40,589 nucleotides of DNA from NCBI GenBank assembly GCA_019105045.1, contig JAHRWT010000101.1:1-40589 (forward strand), read 5' to 3'. The translations under genes were made by a program, and so were the position numbers. Source of the stretch: Sterolibacterium sp. (GTDB lineage Bacteria > Pseudomonadota > Gammaproteobacteria > Burkholderiales > Rhodocyclaceae). Of the stretch, positions 35,854-40,589 are shown piece by piece. How positions within the stretch are numbered: the first letter of the stretch is position 1; each line of letters begins with the position of its first letter. A model generated the notes under the pieces. The model did no database searches. It was not told the origin of the DNA and saw only the letters and a list, made by a program, of their open reading frames with translations.

Positions 35854-36956
35854 GCATCCAGCCCGCAGAAGCCTTTCCGGCACGTTGGTGGCACGCACTT
35901 GACGATGGCCGCATCCAGTGCGACCTCTGTCCGCGCGATTGCAAACTGCACGAAGGCCAGCGTGGCGCCTGCTTCGTGCGCGCCATGCAGCAAGGCCGCA
36001 TGGTGCTGACCACCTACGGCCGCAGCTCGGGATTCTGCATCGACCCGATCGAGAAAAAACCGCTCAATAATTTTTATCCGGGCAGCAGCGTGCTCTCCTT
36101 CGGTACCGCCGGCTGCAACCTGGCCTGCAAGTTCTGCCAGAACTGGGACATATCCAAATCACGCGAAATGGATACCCTGATGGATGCTGCCTCGCCCACC
36201 GCCATTGCGGAAGCGGCACAACAGCACGGCTGCAAGAGCGTGGCCTTCACCTACAACGATCCCATCATTTTTGCCGAATACGCCATGGATACGGCAGACG
36301 CCGGCCATGCTTGCGGCATCCAGACGGTGGCGGTCACGGCGGGCTACATCCATCCGCAACCCGCGCGCGAATTCTTCGCCAAAATGGATGCCGTGAATAT
36401 CGACCTGAAAGCCTTCACCGATGCCTTTTATATCAAGCTCTGCGGCGCCCGTCTGCAGCCCGTGCTCGATACACTGAGCTACGTCCAGCATCACACCGAT
36501 TGCTGGCTGGAAATCACCACACTGCTGATTCCCGGTGAAAATGACTCAAGCGAAGAAATCAGCGCCCTGAGCCAGTGGATCGCCACGGAACTCGGCCCCG
36601 ATGTACCGCTGCATTTCTCGGCCTTTCATCCTGATTACAAACTGACAGGCGGCCAGGCCACGCCGGCAGACACCTTGCGCCGCGCCCGGCGCATCGCTCT
36701 GGATGCCGGCCTCAACTATGTCTATACCGGCAACGTGCAGGATCTACAGGGTAGCAGCACTTATTGCCCCGGCTGCCACAAACCGGTCATCGTGCGCGAC
36801 TGGCATGAAATCCGGGGTTACCACCTGGACGCCAGCAGCCATTGCCTGTATTGCGGCCATGCCATCGCCGGGCGTTTTGAACACTGCGATCCAAACAAGC
36901 TCAACAGGCATTCTGGCGCGCGCAGAATGCCAATTCGCCTGGCGACCACCCCATGA
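35850..36956 (+). CDS. amrS: AmmeMemoRadiSam system radical SAM enzyme
   Basis: This 368-residue radical SAM enzyme has the CxxxCxxC cluster motif CNLACKFC (Cys89, 93, 96), preceded by FGTAGCN and followed by QNWDIS, as in this family. An N-terminal CDLCPRDCKL and C-terminal CPGC and CLYCG pairs may bind extra metal. It resembles pyruvate-formate-lyase-activating enzymes, and the same family is often annotated so. No glycyl-radical enzyme is in the window. ATG 35850 (ATGA overlap) is chosen over 35829. It ends 6 bases before the convergent thrC stop. Confidence 0.92.
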   Translation: MSIQPAEAFPARWWHALDDGRIQCDLCPRDCKLHEGQRGACFVRAMQQGRMVLTTYGRSSGFCIDPIEKKPLNNFYPGSSVLSFGTAGCNLACKFCQNWDISKSREMDTLMDAASPTAIAEAAQQHGCKSVAFTYNDPIIFAEYAMDTADAGHACGIQTVAVTAGYIHPQPAREFFAKMDAVNIDLKAFTDAFYIKLCGARLQPVLDTLSYVQHHTDCWLEITTLLIPGENDSSEEISALSQWIATELGPDVPLHFSAFHPDYKLTGGQATPADTLRRARRIALDAGLNYVYTGNVQDLQGSSTYCPGCHKPVIVRDWHEIRGYHLDASSHCLYCGHAIAGRFEHCDPNKLNRHSGARRMPIRLATTP

Positions 36957-36962
36957 ATCCAG

Positions 36963-38405
36963 TCACTCCGCCAGTTGCGTCTGTATGTAATCCTTAATCG
37001 CTGCCGCCCCGGTTTCCATCACAACAAAGCGTTGCGGCAGATTCTCGATGCCTTGCATGGTCGCCGGCCGCTCCGGTTCGCGGCCCAGCGCTTCCTGGAT
37101 GGTTTCGGCAAACTTGCAGGGCTGGGCGGTTTCCAGACAGATCAAGGGCACACCGGCTTCGCGCTGCTCCAGCCCCACCTTGAGGCCATCGGCGGTGTGC
37201 GTGTCGATCATGACGCCGTATTTTTCGTACGCCGCACGGATGGTGGCCAGACGATCGGCATGGGTGCTGTGTCCGGAAACAAAACCGAACGCCCTGATGC
37301 GTTCAAAGTGGGCGGTATTGGCCAGATCGAAAGCACCGCCCGCATCGACCTTGCCCCACAGTTCACGCACCACGGCGGCATCGCGGCCAACCAGATCGAA
37401 TACGAAACGTTCGAAGTTGGACGCCTTGGAAATATCCATCGACGGGCTGCTGGTGTGGAAGGTCTGCGCCGTGCCGCGTGGCCGGTAAGTGCCGGTCTTG
37501 AAGAACTCGTCGAGCACGTCGTTTTCATTGGTGGCCAGGATCAGCTTGCGGATCGGCAAGCCCATCATGCGCGCAATGTGGCCGGCGCAGATGTTGCCGA
37601 AATTGCCGGAAGGCACGCTGAAGCTGACTTCCTCGTCATTGCTTTGCGTCGCCGAGAAATAGCCCTTGAAGTAATACACGATCTGCGCGGCCACACGCGC
37701 CCAGTTGATCGAATTGACCGTGCCGATTTTGTATTGATCCTTGAAAGCGTGATCATTGCTGACTGCCTTGACCATGTCCTGGCAATCGTCGAACACGCCC
37801 TCGACGGCAATGTTGTAGATGTTGGGATCTTGCAGGGAAAACATCTGCGCCGTCTGGAAACGGCTCATCTTGCCGTGCGGTGAGAGCATGAACACGCGGA
37901 TGCCATGCTTGCCGCGCATGGCGTATTCGGCGGAAGAGCCGGTATCGCCGGAGGTCGCACCAAGAATATTCAACGCAGCACCGGTCTTGCCGAGAACGTA
38001 CTCGAACAGATTGCCGAGCAATTGCATCGCCATGTCCTTGAAGGCCAGCGTCGGGCCATTGGACAGTTCCAGAATGTGCAGACCGGGTTCAAGCGTGCGC
38101 AGCGGCGTGATCTGCTGCGCTTGCTGCGGGTCTTCAGCCGGCCGGGTATGACAATACACATTGGCCGTATAGGTGCGCGCCAGCAGGGCTTTGAGCTCAT
38201 CGGCAGGAATATCGTCGACAAACTTGCCCAGGATTGCAGCCGCCAGTTCGGCATAGGAAAGGCTGCGCCAGGCATCCAGCTCGGCTCGGCTGATGCGCGG
38301 ATAGCTTTCCGGCAGATACAGGCCGCCATCGGGCGCCAGGCCAGCCAGCAGAATGTCGGTAAAACGCCGGCTCGGCGCATGGCCACGGGTGCTGATATAA
38401 CGCAT
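36963..38405 (-). CDS. thrC: Threonine synthase
   Basis: This 480-residue PLP enzyme converts O-phosphohomoserine to threonine. It begins MRYISTRG, a typical opening. Lys123 in TLAFKDMAMQLLG is the probable Schiff-base residue. ILGATSGDTGSSAEYAMRG and VPSGNFGNICAG bind substrate and PLP phosphate. Length fits the long bacterial/fungal class. AGGA 8 bases upstream supports the start. It follows hom by 8 bases, and the two form the second and third genes after the aminotransferase. Confidence 0.96.
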   Translation of the reverse strand: MRYISTRGHAPSRRFTDILLAGLAPDGGLYLPESYPRISRAELDAWRSLSYAELAAAILGKFVDDIPADELKALLARTYTANVYCHTRPAEDPQQAQQITPLRTLEPGLHILELSNGPTLAFKDMAMQLLGNLFEYVLGKTGAALNILGATSGDTGSSAEYAMRGKHGIRVFMLSPHGKMSRFQTAQMFSLQDPNIYNIAVEGVFDDCQDMVKAVSNDHAFKDQYKIGTVNSINWARVAAQIVYYFKGYFSATQSNDEEVSFSVPSGNFGNICAGHIARMMGLPIRKLILATNENDVLDEFFKTGTYRPRGTAQTFHTSSPSMDISKASNFERFVFDLVGRDAAVVRELWGKVDAGGAFDLANTAHFERIRAFGFVSGHSTHADRLATIRAAYEKYGVMIDTHTADGLKVGLEQREAGVPLICLETAQPCKFAETIQEALGREPERPATMQGIENLPQRFVVMETGAAAIKDYIQTQLAE

Positions 38406-38413
38406 GACGTTTC

Positions 38414-39727
38414 CTACTTGTCGAGTTCTTCCAGACGCAGGCGGATCACCTTGCGCTTGACCACGGGCAGCGCTTCGATGCGTTCGATGGCCGCAACGAT
38501 GTTTTTCTCACGCGTCAGGTGGGTCAGCATGATGATGTCGGTCTGCTGCTCGCCTTCGTCCGGCTCGCGCTGAATCATGGCGTCAATGGAAATTTCCTGA
38601 TCCGCCAGGATGCGCGTGATGTCGGCCAGCACACCGGGTTGATCATCAACACGCAAGCGCAGGTAATAACTGGTTTCCACCTCGGCCAGTGGCAATATCG
38701 GCGTGTCCTGCAAGGCGTCCGGCTGAAAAGCCAGATGCGGTACACGGTGTTCGGGATCGGCCAGCTGCATACGCGTCACATCAACCAGATCGGCAATCAC
38801 CGCCGAAGCCGTCGGCTCGGCACCCGCGCCCTTGCCGTAATACAGCGTCGGCCCCACCGCATCGGCCTGCACCAACACGGCATTCATCGCGCCTTCGACA
38901 TTGGCGATCAGCCGGCGCTCGGGAATCAGGGTCGGATGCACGCGCAGCTCGATTCCCTCCGGCTTGCGCTTGGTGATGCCCAGCAGCTTGATGCGATAAC
39001 CGAGCTGTTCGGCGTATTTGATGTCTTCTGCTTCAAGCTGGCTGATGCCTTCGATGTGCGCCTTGTCGAATTGCATCGGAATGCCGAAAGCAATCGCCGC
39101 CATGATGGTCAGCTTGTGTGCGGCATCCACACCTTCGACATCGAACGTCGGATCGGCTTCGGCATACCCCAGACGCTGGGCTTCCTTCAGCACCTCGGCA
39201 AAAGGCAGGCCCTTGTCGCGCATCTCGGACAGAATGAAGTTGGTCGTGCCGTTGATGATGCCGACAATCCACTGAATGCGGTTGGCGGTCAAGCCCTCAC
39301 GCAGTGCCTTGATGATGGGTACGCCACCGGCCACGGCGGCCTCGAAACCGATCATCACGCCACGCTCGCGGGCTGCGGCAAAAATCTCATTGCCATGCTT
39401 GGCCAGCAATGCCTTGTTGGCGGTCACCACATGTTTGCCATGTTCGATGGCCTTGAGCACCAGATCCTTGGCCACTCCGGTGCCCCCAATCAGTTCAACC
39501 ACGACATCAATGGCTGGATCGCAGACAACAGCAAAGGCATCATCGGTCAGCCGCGTCGTGCCCTGGGTCACTTGCCGAGCCAGATCGAGATTGCGGTCGG
39601 CAACTACGTCTATCCTGATGGGTCGCCCGGCGCGCCGGGTAATTTCCGCCTCGTTGCGTGTCAGTACGGTATAGGTGCCACCGCCAACGGTGCCAATGCC
39701 AAGAAGTCCTACTTTGATGGGTTTCAT
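38414..39727 (-). CDS. hom: Homoserine dehydrogenase
   Basis: This 437-residue enzyme reduces aspartate semialdehyde to homoserine. The N-terminal Rossmann motif is GLLGIGTVGGG (7-17). ANKALLAKHG and GIINGTTNFILSEM mark the catalytic domain, with Asp/Lys-containing EGVDAAHKLTIMAAIAFG. A C-terminal ACT domain (about 355-432) should sense threonine and give feedback control. No aspartokinase domain is fused. No strong ribosome binding site is visible. It lies 120 bases after the aminotransferase gene. Confidence 0.96.
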   Translation of the reverse strand: MKPIKVGLLGIGTVGGGTYTVLTRNEAEITRRAGRPIRIDVVADRNLDLARQVTQGTTRLTDDAFAVVCDPAIDVVVELIGGTGVAKDLVLKAIEHGKHVVTANKALLAKHGNEIFAAARERGVMIGFEAAVAGGVPIIKALREGLTANRIQWIVGIINGTTNFILSEMRDKGLPFAEVLKEAQRLGYAEADPTFDVEGVDAAHKLTIMAAIAFGIPMQFDKAHIEGISQLEAEDIKYAEQLGYRIKLLGITKRKPEGIELRVHPTLIPERRLIANVEGAMNAVLVQADAVGPTLYYGKGAGAEPTASAVIADLVDVTRMQLADPEHRVPHLAFQPDALQDTPILPLAEVETSYYLRLRVDDQPGVLADITRILADQEISIDAMIQREPDEGEQQTDIIMLTHLTREKNIVAAIERIEALPVVKRKVIRLRLEELDK

Positions 39728-39797
39728 GTGCTTGCGTCAGTGAAGAACAGGGATAAAAACGAACGTCGGGGATGGGCTGCGGGATGCGGATGACAGG

Positions 39798-39835
39798 AAG
39801 CCGGCAATATGGCCGCAGCGCATCAACGCCGGCTT
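39798..39835. repeat. 8-bp inverted repeat between the aminotransferase and hom
   Basis: AAGCCGGC (39798-39805) and GCCGGCTT (39828-39835) form a perfect inverted repeat with a 22-base GC-rich loop. It lies just after the aminotransferase stop. No T run follows on the minus strand, so it may stabilise the upstream mRNA end or regulate read-through into hom rather than terminate. Confidence 0.35.
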
Positions 39836-39847
39836 GCCGCAGTGGAA

Positions 39848-40589
39848 TCAAGTGCCATGACGCTTGCGGTATGCCTCAAGAAAACGCGCAACACGACGGA
39901 GCGCCTCGGTCAGATCATCGACGTTCGGCAAAAAAACCACGCGAAAATGATCCGGCCGGGGCCAGTTGAAACCGCTGCCCTGCACCAGCAACACCCGCTC
40001 CTGTTCCAGCAATTCAAGGACGAAACGCTGGTCATCTTCAATCGGATAAATCGCTGGATCCAGTCGCGGGAATAAATACATCGCCGCCTGCGGCTTGACG
40101 CAGCTTACGCCGGGCATGTCGTTGAGCATCTGCCAGGCCAGGTCACGCTGACGGCACAGACGCCCCCCCGGCGCAACCAGATCATCGATACTCTGATAAC
40201 CGCCGAGCGCGGTCTGGATGCCGAATTGCGCCGGCACGTTGGCACACAATCGCATCGAAGCCAGCATGTTGAGCCCTTCGATGTAATCCTGGGCATGACG
40301 CTTCTCACCGGAAACGATCAGCCAGCCGGCACGAAAACCGGCCGCCCGATAATTTTTCGACAGGCCGTTGAAGGTAATGCACAGCACATCTTCGGCCAGC
40401 GAGGCGATCGAAGTATGCGTCGCGCCGTCATAGATCACCTTGTCGTAGATCTCGTCGGCATAGATGATGAGCTGGTGCTGGCGGGCAATTTCGACGATTT
40501 CCCGCAACAGCTCGACCGGATACAGCGCGCCGGTCGGATTGTTCGGGTTGATGAGGACGATGGCGCGCGTGCGCTCGTTGATCTTCTTG
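39848..40589 (-). CDS. alaA: PLP-dependent aminotransferase, AlaA-like (5' end cut by window edge)
   Basis: The last 246 residues of a class I/II aminotransferase are present; the frame stays open to the right edge and the start lies outside. INPNNPTGALYP, IYADEIYDKVIYDG and FNGLSKNYRAAGFRAGWLI are visible; the Lys of SKNYRAAGFRAG binds PLP. NPNNPTGALYP and the rest resemble glutamate-pyruvate aminotransferase AlaA, and this gene next to hom-thrC is a common betaproteobacterial order. The substrate is by family resemblance only. Confidence 0.88.
   Translation of the reverse strand, partial: KKINERTRAIVLINPNNPTGALYPVELLREIVEIARQHQLIIYADEIYDKVIYDGATHTSIASLAEDVLCITFNGLSKNYRAAGFRAGWLIVSGEKRHAQDYIEGLNMLASMRLCANVPAQFGIQTALGGYQSIDDLVAPGGRLCRQRDLAWQMLNDMPGVSCVKPQAAMYLFPRLDPAIYPIEDDQRFVLELLEQERVLLVQGSGFNWPRPDHFRVVFLPNVDDLTEALRRVARFLEAYRKRHGT

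Overview
The window looks like chromosomal DNA of a moderately GC-rich betaproteobacterium. Supporting this are the run sspB-sspA-petC-petB-petA on one strand, a cytochrome b whose Qo motif is PVWY (the variant seen in beta- and gammaproteobacteria), the threonine genes placed behind an alaA-like aminotransferase, and a typical proteobacterial 16S rRNA operon leader leaving the left edge. No species is claimed.

Layout. 1-180 (minus): promoter and leader of an rRNA operon whose 16S gene lies beyond the left edge. 307-2503 (plus): an HDOD protein and a condensation/PapA-like acyltransferase. 2519-17515 (minus): a compact lipid/polyketide locus. Read in transcription order it holds a 2441-residue synthase (tandem PfaD-like FMN barrels, KS-AT-ACP-ACP-KR), a 1511-residue synthase (KS-AT-DH-phosphopantetheinyl transferase), a discrete ACP, a GT1 glycosyltransferase, an alpha/beta hydrolase and an LCMT-type methyltransferase. 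17879-19825 (minus): ABC-F ATPase Uup. 19939-20013 (plus): tRNA-Arg(CCT), followed by a spermidine-synthase-like protein. 20912-24730 (minus): sspB, sspA and the cytochrome bc1 genes petC, petB, petA. 24799-29377 (minus): a Ppx/GppA phosphatase followed by an Mla-like lipid transport set (STAS-MlaE permease, ATPase, MCE protein, auxiliary lipoprotein). 29598-33056 (plus): outer-membrane porin, small phosphate-binding-like periplasmic protein, membrane diguanylate cyclase. 33076-34355 (minus): ispD-ispF. 34466-36956 (plus): the three-gene AmmeMemoRadiSam set. 36963-40589 (minus): alaA-like aminotransferase (cut by the right edge), hom, thrC.

How the genes work together. The 15-kb synthase locus encodes everything a Pfa-like secondary lipid synthase needs: two KS-AT pairs, three ACP domains, KR, DH, an FMN enoyl reductase and its own phosphopantetheinyl transferase. 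Genes that could glycosylate, methylate, hydrolyse and esterify the product lie beside it. The product cannot be read from sequence; a glycosylated or esterified long-chain lipid is the inference. The other regions are mostly core functions (respiration, isoprenoid precursors, threonine synthesis, stringent-starvation proteins) plus envelope lipid transport. Two conserved but poorly understood modules stand out: porin/periplasmic binding protein/diguanylate cyclase, and AmmeMemoRadiSam.
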